The position numbers and the translations under genes are program-made. A DNA stretch of 64,000 bases from Axinella damicornis (Eukaryota > Porifera > Demospongiae > Axinellida > Axinellidae). Shown piece by piece: positions 1 through 11,382 of the stretch (position 1 is its first letter; each line of letters starts with the position of its first letter). The notes under the pieces are model-generated. The model was not told where the DNA came from. It was given only the letters and a program-made list of their open reading frames with translations, and ran no database searches. The DNA is taken from contig OZ007506.1 in assembly GCA_963931865.1 (NCBI GenBank), forward strand, positions 3,530,926 to 3,594,925. Direction: 5' to 3'.

Positions 1-319
1 TCGAAGTGGAGAGGAGAGAGGAAGGCTGAGTCGTGGTGGCAGGTTCGGCGGGTTCTCCAGGGGCCTTGGGGGAGTTGGTCCGTACTAGTGGTGTGGTGTT
101 ATCACCGGCTGTCTGAGAAAGTCCAGCGTCAGTTCGTAGCTTTTCGACCGCTCGAAATAATCTGTTGAGGTGGCCAACCTTGGTGATCCCGATCTGCCTG
201 AGCTCTTGCTTGCTGATGGTCTGGCACTGCTTACAGGTGTTGTATCCATTCTCACTGAAGTTAGTCTTGTACTCACTGAGGTTAAGGTCCTGCAGCCAGG
301 TGGACAGACACTCTGCCAT
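1..319 (-). CDS. SAM-domain protein, N-terminal part (runs off the window)
   Basis: Reading leftwards from an ATG at 319-317 gives 106 open codons to the window edge. An in-frame TGA lies two codons before the ATG, which fixes the start. Residues about 5-62 look like a sterile alpha motif: WLQDLNLSEY near the start, then ELRQIGITKVGHLNRLF, the helix-5 signature of SAM domains. After it comes a Pro/Thr/Ser-rich linker. SAM domains mediate protein-protein association; an N-terminal SAM followed by a low-complexity linker occurs in ARAP-type Arf/Rho GAPs, but the rest of the protein lies outside the window, so that identity is only a guess. The promoter side is occupied by a long GGAGGT satellite. 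Confidence 0.75.
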   Translation of the reverse strand, partial: MAECLSTWLQDLNLSEYKTNFSENGYNTCKQCQTISKQELRQIGITKVGHLNRLFRAVEKLRTDAGLSQTAGDNTTPLVRTNSPKAPGEPAEPATTTQPSSLLSTS

Positions 320-350
320 GCTGGATCACACAGCTGTCGGAAAATGGAAG

Positions 351-945
351 AAGGAGATGGGGTGGGTGCGGAGGGGGAGGGGGGGAGGTGGGGGTAGGTG
401 AGGTGGAGGGAGGTGGAGGGGGAGGAGGGAGGTGGAGGGGGGGGGGAGGGAGGTGGAGGAAGAGGAAGGTGGAGGGGGAGGAGGGAGGTGGAGGGGGAGG
501 AGGGAGGTGGAGGAAGAGGGAGGTGGAGGGGGAGGAGGGAGGTGGAGGGGGAGGAGGGAGGTGGAGGGGGAGGAGGGAGGTGGAGGGGGAGGAGGGAGGT
601 GGAGGAAGAGGGAGGTGGAGGGGAGGAGGGAGGTGGAGGGAGGTGGAGGAGGGAGATGGAGGAGGTGGAGGAGGAGGAGGGAGGTGGAGGAAGGAGGTGG
701 AGGAAGGTGGAGGGGGAGGAGGGAGGTGGAGGAGGGAGGAGGAGGGAGGTGGAGGGAGGTGGAGGAAGAGGAAGGTGGAGGTGGAGGAGGGAGGTGGAGG
801 AGGTGGAGGAGGAGGAGGGAGGCAGAGGAAGGTGGAGGGGGAGGGGGAGGAGGGAGGTGGAGAAAGAGGAAGGTGGAGGTGGAGGAGGGAGGTGGAGGGG
901 AGGTGGAAGGGGGAGGTGGAGGGAGGGCAAGCAGAGGTAGAAGAG
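351..945. repeat. GGAGG(T/G) purine satellite
   Basis: About 600 bp of almost pure purine built from GGAGGT, GGAGGG and GGAAGAGG units. Every frame is open on both strands, giving spurious Pro/Ser or Gly/Arg/Glu reading frames. The tract starts about 30 bp upstream of the SAM-gene ATG, so it probably lies in the 5' UTR or promoter. Runs of four or more G-tracts make G-quadruplex or triplex formation likely on the plus strand. Confidence 0.9.
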
Positions 946-3900
946 GGGAGAGAGGAACTATCGTCAACACCACAGCTTGACTACCAATACCTTATCAATA
1001 ATGTTGTCCTTCTCTAAAGCCACTTGTACATACATGTACTCGGATCTCCCTCTCTTGCGTCCATACACTGCACAGGTATAGGATTTGCCAAATGGGAGTT
1101 GTGCAATCTTGAGACAATTTCAAACTTGTTCCTCATTTAAGAACGCGAGTCAGTGAGTGTGTGAGTAGCAGAAGCAGGGTGGGAGTACACTAGTGATGTG
1201 TGAACGGCTTTTGCACTCAATTTCACAGTAATGCCAGAGCTATCACACAAGGCTGCCGGTGCAACGCTATCGCACAAGGCTGTCGGTGCATCAGAGTAGT
1301 GCAAGAGCGAAGCTGCTTGTAATAAATCAGCATGTAGGAAAGGCATACAGAATTCTGACTAAAACATCGCGATCTCTGTTGTGAACACTGCCCAAAACGC
1401 ATAATAATTTGCACAGAACTCACATCAGTGACAGAACTTTTGTTGTCTCATTGGCTGCCATTACTCATTTCAACTGTCGTGGGCCGTATATAATGATATG
1501 TGATGTCATGTGGTATTGCAATACTCTAGCCTGGTCTAGAGGCAGCATCTAGAGTCAGTCTATGATTGGTGGATGCAATCAGAGTCTGCTGAAGCATACA
1601 AGGGTGAGAGTAAGCCTAGTAGTAGGTGAGTGAGTTTGCAAACATATTTGACCACTAAAGGACAATGAACAAACACCACAGTGGAGCCACCACTGCAGGC
1701 TAGTGCAAGCTCACAGATTCTGTTTACTACAACACGCAGTAAAGTCACCCCTTTCAGATATCACCACTTCCTCCACAAACAATGCCATACGCATTCCAGG
1801 GTATTAGGGCTGCACAGCAAAAACCATACATGCAAAAATGTATATCAGGGATTCTTTTGGGGGGGGTGTGGGGGGCCCTTGAAAATGATTGCCCCCCTTG
1901 TGATTTCAAACCCAGACCCCCTAAAAGGTGCACGGTCGCGCACTATTCAATCTCTATGATCTGTTTTGCCCCCCCCCCCCCCCCCCCCCCCCCCCTTATG
2001 AGTGAAATAAACCCTACCATATGCCCCACAAAACAGCACTTCAGAGTCTTCCCAAATTGAATGATATAAATCTAGAGGGCTTGAAACTCACCGTTGCAGT
2101 AGGCTTTAGTACGGAGATCGAGAATGAGCTGTTGAATGGACACAACCTCATTCACCGATGAAAGACCAAGGTTTCGGCCTCATTGGGTATACAAATACCT
2201 ACACGCAGAGTGACATAAGCTAGTGCAACAAGCCGTATGATGCTATATGGTGGCACTTTTTGATATTCTTTTATGCATACTCCAGCTCAATATATAGACA
2301 CACAGAGTCTTCGGGACAAAGGAATGGCTGCTCAGGATATGGAGTACTATCACAAACACTTGCAGCAGGATATGCACAATTACTGAGGGTCCGCAGTCCA
2401 TAAATGAACAAACTAAGCGTGATCAACTTTCACTGGCAGGATGAACTCGACATTGACAAGAAGTATCGGCTGCATGTTATGCATGTCACAATATTGCCAA
2501 TGCCACTGATAATGAAGTGTGCGAACAGACAAGTCTTCCGACTAAGACATTAACCACGGAAACACCGCACATCCGACAGCTGTTGCAAACAAGACGGAAA
2601 TGCTAAACACCTTTGACGCAGTAGACAAATCTTCACCACACAGAGCTAGGCTGAGAGAGCTGGAGAGAGTACTGGTTAATGTTAACCAATTTCAATGTGG
2701 AGTTATCCACGGAAAGATGAAGGAGGATACAGCTACGTACATACAAGTCAGTGATCTCACCATCAAAGTACTTCACTGGAGACACTAGTCACCATGCCGA
2801 GAGAGATGAACGAACTGGACTAGTGACATATCAACAATCTTGCCATTAAAGAACTTTGATTGCTTCATCTGGGAGCCGTTGGTCCCAAGCCATGAATTTT
2901 GGCTACATTACATGGCCTCACTGCTAGCGGATGAGAGGATCTGAGATGCTTTCCAACTGCCACTTTGCTCAACATGGTTCAAAAGTCGACAAATCATTCC
3001 TCTGGGCACATATGTACAGCAAGATGTACACACGTATGATCTACACTACATGTGTCCATATAGGGAAGTTGTTTGTTCAGGTACTTACTTCTTATGTAAA
3101 TTAGCACCAAGGAGATCATGTCACATGAGAGGAAGTCTTACAACTGTTACAGTACATATTCATTTACCTGTACATTGAACAAAGGAGAGAGGACTCACGT
3201 TAGTCGCACAAGACACAGGGAGGAAGGGTCTAGATACGTATGTGCCTTCATTCGAGTTGTTCCCAGAGAATGCGATTACGCATAGAGTGATGTTGAGGGC
3301 TAGCTGCTCCCCTCAACATTTCAAACACTTGGGATAAATATTATATGTGCAAGGCAAATCATGTCACCCCTTTTACATTGCCACGCTTCGAATTCGTCCC
3401 ACCTTGGACGATTAAAGCTGTCATGCTAGCATTCTGGTATGGTATGGGGACAACTTGAATGCAGGCGCATGCACAAACCCTTCCTACACGTGCAAGGGTG
3501 TGGCTTGCGGGACGACTTTTGTGCAAATCCACGTCCATTTCGGTCTGCATGTTCATGGACAATTCATATGCGTACATGTATGCGTACAGTGAAACTAAGT
3601 GGGTGCCACATCACTCAGCCATGAACTGCGAAACTCACCCCAGAATTGGCCGGTCAATTGCAGTATGGAAAATATCTCACATAATGTCAATGTCTGCTAC
3701 TGAGTTGATAAACTGTTAGCCCGTTCAAGCTGCTGAGGTGATCCAGCTTATGTTTCACAGTAACTTGTGCATGATAACAGCTCTTGAGACAAGACAAAAC
3801 CCAGCAGAGAGCCGTACCGATCAGTGATAGAGCCTGCCTCTAGCCAGGTGGTAGTTGGGTCTCTCTGAAGCATATGACAGGAAGTTGGTTACGCAGCTAG

Positions 3901-4225
3901 GTAGGTATGTTGCCAGAATATGCATGATGTCAACAATGACTCAACATGTGCAGTTTCAACAAGCAGCAGGCATCAAGAGAGGGAAGCCAATGAACAGGTC
4001 AGAACCCCAGTAAAGAGCATGGAGGGAAGCCAGATGTTGAGGTTAGAACTACAGTAGGCAGCATGATCCAGTTTACATAAGGCTGGGCGTAAGTGGTAGA
4101 TAAACATTAGTCCTGCAGGTGAAGGCATGCAGTGACAGTATCTCCAACAGCATGCGTAGAATAGTTCCTAGCGTAGCCTGCAACCATCCCTTCTCACTTG
4201 CAGCCCTACATTGCACACGCAGCTC
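946..4225. other. No recognised gene; includes poly-C tract 1969-1995
   Basis: I see no exon with convincing splice sites and no known protein similarity. A 27-bp C run at 1969-1995 is preceded by a G-rich/C-rich stretch (1858-1925). Short open frames around 2600-2790 and 3440-3720 have no recognisable domain and are not supported. Confidence 0.5.
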
Positions 4226-4260
4226 TAGCCTCGTTCCCAGGCCACCTGGAAACGAGGCTA
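4226..4260. mobile_element. Family A miniature foldback element (35 bp)
   Basis: Both ends carry TAGCCTCGTTCC in inverted orientation with almost no interior. It is a minimal or deleted copy of the family described in the findings; no target duplication can be seen. Confidence 0.6.
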
Positions 4261-4909
4261 ATGTAGCACAGAACAACGGCTCACATGCTTACCAATGCAG
4301 AACACAATAGTGCACAGAGTATGCCGGACGACAGCCCCAACTCCCTGGGTGTATACACATTATTGATGTCACTAAACACAGACTCTTTGCGATCCAGAAA
4401 CTTCGGAGCACCAGGGTGTTTGCCACACCCCCTTCATATATATATATATACAAGCCAGTTAGAGCATGCCTGAAAGAAGCCCTCATAAATGTGATCGTGT
4501 CTACTTAGAGCATGGCCTGCGAGGAGTTTATTGGAATACACTCGTTCAAAAAGACTTCACGGTCAAGGTGTGCTCCTACTTCAAGGTACCTCCACCACTG
4601 CGATCAGATCGGCAAAGGAGTACCTACCACCAGGATTACACGTCCACAACTGTACTAGCTGTAAGCTATTGACAATCACAACTGTTTGGTTCTTGGGGTA
4701 TTCATTATCAGGGTACGCTGCGTTCCCCATACATGGTAACCAACATCACTCTTGGCAATATGTAAGCACTCACTAAAGGAATGTGTGGGCAGTACACAAT
4801 CACATAGAGTACATCAACCTACATACATACCTTGCTATTATAATAGCAACTGAAAATGGCATTGTACATGTAGTTGGTTCTAGATAGCCCGGAACAGAAT
4901 GCCTGATGT

Positions 4910-4975
4910 TAGTCTCGTTCCCAGACCCCAAACGCGCACACGCGGGTGCATGTTCGGGGTCTGGGAACGAGACTA
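4910..4975. mobile_element. Family A variant (TAGTCTCGTTCCCAGACC ends)
   Basis: A 66-bp palindrome whose ends read TAGTCTCGTTCCCAGACC in both orientations, the AGTCTC variant of family A. Flanks share only part of a possible 9-bp duplication (gcctgatgt / gcctaacat). Confidence 0.65.
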
Positions 4976-5591
4976 GCCTAACATAGCTACTGCCTTTTGT
5001 AGGCAGCCATTTTACTTGTAATGTCACATGACTTCCAAGGAATACTGTGTATATACATGCACATACAATAGCTATATACATACTGTAGGTACATCTTTAC
5101 TGACAAACTTGGATGATTACATCATCGTAAGTCGGATATACCTACTTATGGTACCACGCACACTACTGAAATGTACTACCAAGGTGAATATTCATAAGCA
5201 CAGCATGGGCGTGCTACCATATACAGGGTTCACATATGGAGCTTGGATCATTTCTGCACCCTGCTTGAAGATTACCAATGAAGTTTTATGCAAGGAAATT
5301 CATGTTGCCCCCCCCCCCTTAAGATATACCAGCATTTCATATTGTTCAATGGGGGTTGAAATCGTAGCATGCCAAATTAATAAACTGTAGGTATACATGT
5401 AGGCTGTCCAGAAACTTCCATTCGGCAAATGATAAACAGGCATAGTGATGTGTGCATCCATTTGCAAGCTGATGCTTCATATACATTCAAAAGCAGGGAT
5501 GATTGTTAGTGGGGGGAAACCTCCTCAATTTTCCATGAAGCCCTGACATTTTATGGAGTAAACTGTTGTGTACAGCAATTGACCATGGGTT

Positions 5592-5628
5592 TAGCCTAGT
5601 TCCCAGATGCGGCCTGGGAACGAGGCTA
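5592..5628. mobile_element. Family A remnant
   Basis: A 37-bp copy with TAGCCTAGTTCCCAG at one end and CCTGGGAACGAGGCTA at the other; the interior has been lost. Confidence 0.55.
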
Positions 5629-6772
5629 CCACGGGTACCGAATCCTCCACTTGGCTGCACCCAGGAGAGGGCAGGACTGCAGTCACAGCATTAGGGTACA
5701 CTGCAAACACACCTGACAACATGGCAGTGGAACCAATGGCAACTCCTCTGTTGTCTTGGATACGCAAATCGCTATCACAACTCTTAAACCAAAGATTGGG
5801 GAACTAAGAGAAGTCCTAGCTGGTGACGGTGGTCTCCCATATGTACAGAACCACAGGGTGGAATCCCCACTTTTACAGGAGCACAGAGGGGGTAACACCA
5901 GCAAAGGGAAGTTTAACAAGAAGCCTACCCAGACTTCAACTCAGAACTCCCAGGCTATACAACCAAGTTCCACAAGGTGCTTCTCAGCTGCATCTTGGAA
6001 ATGTCAGCTGAAATACCGATGCTCTTCCTACTGCCTAGTTGCCATAAGGAGAAGCCAAATTACCATGGCCTTCTCCTACTTGAAGAATTCATCATGCAGG
6101 TAAAGTATTCAAAGTAATATCTAAAGCCACAAGACGAAGGAACTGACATCATTGATACAACCTTATAACTTAATTGCCATTGCCATGTAATGCTGACTTC
6201 AACACCACTAGAGACTCGAGTGCAGGCTTCAAGAGAAGTTTGAGGTCATCATTTGCGGCTAGCAGGAGATCCACTAGTCTAGCCTGCTAGACCCTCTCCA
6301 TCTGGCCGGTCACATGCACACAGAAGGTGCAGAGGGTCTAGCAAATTTTGCACAAGATTAGGTTTCTGTACTGGAATGCTGTTACACGTATATAGCTGCA
6401 AGCTGGTGGTGTGCCAGTTAGAGTTGAGGATGAGCTCGGTGCCGTAAGCTGAGAGAAATCCAGGTAGGACACTTTCAGCTCTGGTCCAGACTCTCTCCAC
6501 TAGCAGGCTGGTCACATGCAGGTGGCTTGGCTTACAGTACAGCCACGAAACCAATCAGTTCAGTATAATCTGATTGGTCAGTGAAGTGAAGAGTTTGCTA
6601 CTTGCCCCAGTGAGCAGAGTCAGCCCAGTGGCTAGACTGGAAATTCACTGAGCTACTAGTCCTTTTCTGCCCCTCTCTAGCATAAAGTACGAAGCTATAT
6701 TTGTTAGCACCATCTAGAGACCTCCCTTCTAGAATCCAAGCTACTCATTACAAATAGCTTCACTTGCTTCAG

Positions 6773-6806
<34 letters not shown>

Positions 6807-6990
6807 ATTCACATACATGAGCAGTCCAGCTCTTTGTGCAGAGGTTTGATGAATTCTCACTGCCATTTGCATCAGTGCAGCAACAACAGTTCTCTCTTAG
6901 TTATATATGCTTCACAAGTCTCGCCTCATGTAGAGATATGGCTAGCCTACAACCAAGGACTCCTATGTGTGACAGGTGACTGTACACTTC
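5629..6990. other. No recognised gene; poly-C tract 6773-6806
   Basis: A 34-base uninterrupted C run is the only clear feature. Open frames of 60-115 codons around 5680-6100 show no domain, and I do not call them. Confidence 0.4.
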
Positions 6991-6997
6991 ATTCCAC

Positions 6998-7036
6998 CAG
7001 GAGCTTATGAGCGGCTTCGCCGCTCATAAGCTCCTG
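6998..7036. mobile_element. 39-bp palindrome flanked by a 7-bp direct repeat (CAGGAGC ends)
   Basis: CAGGAGCTTATGAGCGGC is followed after TTC by its exact inverse. ATTCCAC directly abuts both sides (6991-6997 and 7037-7043), as expected of a target duplication. The same end sequence recurs at 35786-36008, so this looks like an element reduced to its two inverted repeats. Confidence 0.65.
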
Positions 7037-7080
7037 ATTCCACAGATACTGCACACCGAAGACTTCTGTTTGAACCTGAC

Positions 7081-7282
7081 ATTATGACGACAGATCTAGG
7101 ACAGCTGCTGGTTTGAACACTGGCAATTATGACGACAGATCTAGGACAGCTGCTGGTTTGAACACTGACAATTATGACGACAGATCCAGGACAGCTGCTG
7201 GTTTGAACACTGACAATTATGACGACAGATCTAGGACAGCTGCTGGTTTGAACACTGACAATTATGACGACAGCTGCTGGTA
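7081..7282. repeat. 45-bp tandem repeat, about 4.4 copies
   Basis: Nearly identical units that each contain GACGACAGATCTAGGACAGC follow head to tail. The 45-bp period keeps one frame open across the array, but there is no gene context. Confidence 0.9.
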
Positions 7283-7991
7283 CACACTGTATCTGTACTG
7301 ACCTGGCAAAGCCAGAGGTCTAGAACAAACACTCTGCAATAAAGGGGTTCCGCATAGGTCTGGCACCAGGTTGGCTGGACATACATTCAAAGCCACAGAG
7401 TGGAACGCAGCATTGTACAGAGCCCTGCCTTGATCATTACAGGGCCTTGATCATTACTGGACGCATTCCGTTACTGTTACGGACTTCACCGCAGTCAATA
7501 TATCCATCACCCCTAACAATAATATACCATGTACTTACGAGTACAAGTAAGGTCATCAGGGGGCGCAGAGTTAACGAGCGGAGATGACACATTCATCATC
7601 CTCATATTACATTCATACATATCTGAGCGGAGGTGCAGACACACACAATTACATTCATAAGTACTCAAATACCACATGCATATATACTGTACATACCTAG
7701 AGCATGTGACCATAATACTAGTCAGTAGTTAGTCAGTAAAGTTCCATGTGTGTAAGGTACTTGCAGCAGATTGCTATGTACAACATTCCGCGCGAGAGAA
7801 ATCTTTGCAATTGTGGGTTTGCAATCCTAGCCACTTTCTCTGATACGTTCACTAGTGCGCTTTTCCAACACCACTTCGTGCTCTCATTAGTTGCCACCAC
7901 TCCAATAGAGTGTTCAGGTGGTTGGAAAGCTGTGTACGTAGCTCGGAGGACGAATTCCTCATCTTGCTTCCGTGTTTTGCCACCTCTGCTC

Positions 7992-8033
7992 TAGTCTCGT
8001 TCCACGCGTATTGAGGGTCTGGGAACGAGACTA
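7992..8033. mobile_element. Family A variant with 9-bp target duplication
   Basis: TAGTCTCGTTCC and CTGGGAACGAGACTA bound a 42-bp element. The flanks cctctgctc and cctttgctc match at 8 of 9 positions. Confidence 0.7.
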
Positions 8034-9023
8034 CCTTTGCTCTTGCTATCGTACACAACACTGGAAACACCCTTTACTACCCCTCCTGTGACAGCTAGGT
8101 AAGCTAGCATTCATTAGTTCAATGCTGAGCCTTGTCTATCATTCCCAATGCTGTGACCAAAAGGCAGAGTACATGCAACAATACAGTAGTTGGGAGGGAA
8201 ACTTGCTTTCTGGTTTTTCCATTAGCAAGCTTTTGGAAGACCTACTGCGGCTTCCCAAAGCTTATGACATGCTGTACACATATCTGCATCAAAAGCAGGT
8301 GTTATAAACTTTCACAACCAAACTTACAGTTACACAACTCAAATATAGCCCTCGGTAACCGGACAGAATACAGCACATACAAGAGAACCTCGGGGTGTCT
8401 CAAGGCCTGGTTCATTTGGAGAGTGAATGTCACACCGAGTAACATTACAAGGTGACAGTGTGCTTACAAACTGTCTGACAACAGCTATGGTAGAGAAGCA
8501 AGTGTCCATCAGCTGAGAATTTGATATGTCTTCCATCATACAGACCACACAGTATAATGTTATATCAAGCTGTACTGTATTTGCTGGGTTCAAGGGTCAA
8601 AAGACTCAGTTTACCACTCATGTATACCGACCACATGATTGTAGTTCAAGTAGCAGCCATGAATTACGCCAGCCATTAAGCCAGAGCTACAGCATATGGC
8701 TTGCATTTGTAAACAGGGTGGTCTACATGTAACATGCTGAAGGTTGTGGAACACGTGCTCATCAACAGCCGAACACTAAGAACAAAGCGACACGGCCCTG
8801 ACCATTGCCATTCAAGGATGTGTCAATGTACATCACACAAGGTAACCAAGGTTATAGAGTCTCAGTGATGGCAGCTTGGACTCACTTATAGAAGATAAGG
8901 CATCTATACCTTACATCCTGGTATATATATCCCATTCGATCTGTAACAAACTTTAGTGCTCATTCTAATATACACTACCCACAAGATTATCTGCTTGTGT
9001 GTTTGCCAGTTGCTACCTATACT

Positions 9024-9338
9024 GTACTCTCGTGAAAGAGTGCCCACCTTCGAAAGAGCGCCCACACCCCACTTTCGGCTCAATTTCCTGTATACGGTCA
9101 AAGTTTACTCGAATGAGCACCCACCCTTTAGCTAGCTTCGTGCCTCATGTAACAGACAATGATGCGCATTCGTGAGATGTTCTACACGTATCTGAGGTGC
9201 TGCCTGTGCTTGGTGTATGTAAAAAAAAGGTGGACACTCTTTTGCGATTGAATGTGGACTAGCTTGAAAGAGCACCCACCCCCCTGTTCAGTGAGCTTGT
9301 TAGGTTCACCGCCCATGGGCACTCTTTCATGAGTGTAC
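9024..9338. mobile_element. Miniature inverted-repeat element, GAAAGAGTGCCC ends
   Basis: The left end reads GTACTCTCGTGAAAGAGTG; the inverse of the right end reads GTACACTCATGAAAGAGTG. The interior holds further GAGTGCCCACC-type repeats in both orientations. No clear target duplication. Confidence 0.55.
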
Positions 9339-11100
9339 GTTATATATATATATCCAGTTCTATAGTTCTACTTCTTCCCTCACTGGTTAAACCTGCTCAA
9401 TCAACTCTTGGCCAACTAGCTGGAAACAGCACAGGCACATGTATCTACTAGTCAACCCGTGAAAATACAACCAAATTAGGCAGGGGCAAGCCTTCATAAT
9501 GCGGTTACAGGTTCATGTATCACCAAATCACAGATTATCCAAATGAGTATTCTAGCTTCAGAGGTTCATCACATTTTCTGCAAATATATAAACTATAAGC
9601 ACCACAAACAGCCTAAGGTATGTATACCCTTTACATAGTGGACAATGGCTAGCTCCATACACAAAAACTATAAGTATAAACGTTCGACAAAAAAAAACTC
9701 AAGTGCCTCACAGTACTATCAAAACTACTCTAAGGGTGATTGACAAACGTCCACAGTAATATAATCATGGGATAAGTCGTTCATACCTATGTTACCTGAC
9801 TTTCCAACTGATGACGACAATTTCATCACATCGTACAGAGAGTTCTCGTCCTGCATACTCACTCCCAGAACTCCTCACTAAGCGCTCATACAGTAATAAG
9901 GCCTTGGTATGACTGAAATGGTTCCGTAGGGCCTAAAGTGGAACTTGAAGCTGGCAATCAGTACTGCAGTCACATGCAATCAGTACTGCAGTCACATGCA
10001 ATCAGGATGTAGCACTACAGACAGACATACTGGCTCACAGTGAGGAAAGTGAAGGGTGACATTCCTGAATGAGGACACCTTTCGATGTGTAAAGTTCTTG
10101 AGTGGCATTCAGGATATCCTTTGTCCAAACTCCACACAAGGTCGGTGCTAGCTAGCCCTGTCTGTTACCCATATGTACATGTATGTAGCATAACCTAAGC
10201 TTCACATAGTTGGCAAGGTTTCAGTGGGAGGATTTTCCCCCCTCCACTTTGAAAATGTCCCCCCTTGCGGACGTTGTAAGTCACTACCGCTTCTACGTAA
10301 CCCACATGTAACAGTGTAATTGTGTTCCATTGTGCATATATAATTTATATTAATCAAAGACCACAACAACACGGAGTAGTGCTGTATTTCAACCATTGAC
10401 TACACGCCTTTCTTGCACTTTGACCCGGTACCATACGGAAGAATGCATAGCAACCCCATCCCTTTCTTACTATACGGGTCAAGATGCCCAGTCACTGCTA
10501 CATGTATGACTATAGCACCCATGGGAGTGACACCCTCTTGCATAGGGTCGACTTTGGTGCAGTGATCTCCCTGTTGTATCCACATGGCTTTCCACAACAT
10601 CTTCATGCATGGCAGCCAGGTTGGTGAAACACGGGTTCATATATGATGCACAGCAAGTAGCAAAGCTCCATATAGTTGCAAGAGTCTATAGTATTAGATA
10701 TGGAGTGCAAAGTACCGGAACTGCACAGTACGCTCTGCTCAACTGGTTCACTAAAACGGTCATGTGCACCTCCTGAGATGTCACATCAAATGTGTAAGAG
10801 CTAGTTGAATGCAATCAGTTGCATAATAAGAGCCAGTCAGCAACTACGAATGCAGCTGCACTTAGTTATGCTGGAGGGCCTAGGGATATACCTATCAAGA
10901 CTCCACCCCCCACAACAGACCTTGTGGGCCTATAAATTATTTTACCAGCAGAAGCTACAAACGCGTTTAACCTATCTGTAGCTTCTTGTGTACAACAAGT
11001 TCATCCTTCCAAATTTACCATAGCACCGTAGCCGGCCAGCTAGTAGGCTAGCCGGCTCCAAGTTGAATATGGTTGAACCCACCTGACCCAGGCCCGCATG
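9339..11100. other. No recognised gene; one partial family J copy
   Basis: At 10420-10550 a segment resembles the right half of the element at 12271-12532 (shared CGGAAGAATG, TGACC and GGGAGTGACA blocks). Nothing else in this stretch can be supported. Confidence 0.4.
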
Positions 11101-11123
11101 AACCTGATGTAGCTAGCCAGTAC

Positions 11124-11238
11124 CTGTTGCTTCCACGCAACGTGGAATTCCTTGATTAGATTCTCTCTCGCTCGAGGAAGACGAAACAAGATCTCTTTGG
11201 CGTTCACTTTTTCCAGTTCAGTATAAAATTCCACAGCA
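11124..11238 (-). CDS. Possible coding exon of a divergent gene
   Basis: On the minus strand a 115-bp open stretch lies between a TACAG acceptor and a CAG|GTACTG donor. It encodes a charged, helix-like peptide (EFYTELEKVNAKEILFRL, then RENLIKEFHVAWKQQ). No ATG precedes it in frame and no further exon was found, so it may be an internal exon of a gene lying to the left, or chance. I do not recognise the family. Confidence 0.25.
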
Positions 11239-11382
11239 CTGTAGCAACTTCAATCAGCACTGAGCACGAAAGAAGGCCAGGCTTCTAATTAAGGCGTTCA
11301 CGTGATGCCTTAAATATGCGCGCGCGCGCCGCACTGTACTCAAGGAGCAACACGTGGCAGCAAATTCTTGTTGGGGCATGCA
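11239..11382. promoter_or_regulatory. Likely PAK1IP1 promoter / 5' region
   Basis: The 140 bp before the PAK1IP1 ATG contains a palindromic E-box TCACGTGA (11297-11304), a second CACGTG (11351-11356) and an alternating GC run (about 11319-11330). CACGTG boxes are common in ribosome-biogenesis promoters through Myc/Max-type factors; that role here is inferred from the gene. Confidence 0.35.

Noticed and set aside
85..1017. Long Pro/Ser- and Gly/Arg/Glu-rich open frames on both strands
   Set aside because: They are produced by the GGAGG satellite in every frame; the real coding frame at the left edge is the SAM frame at 319-1.
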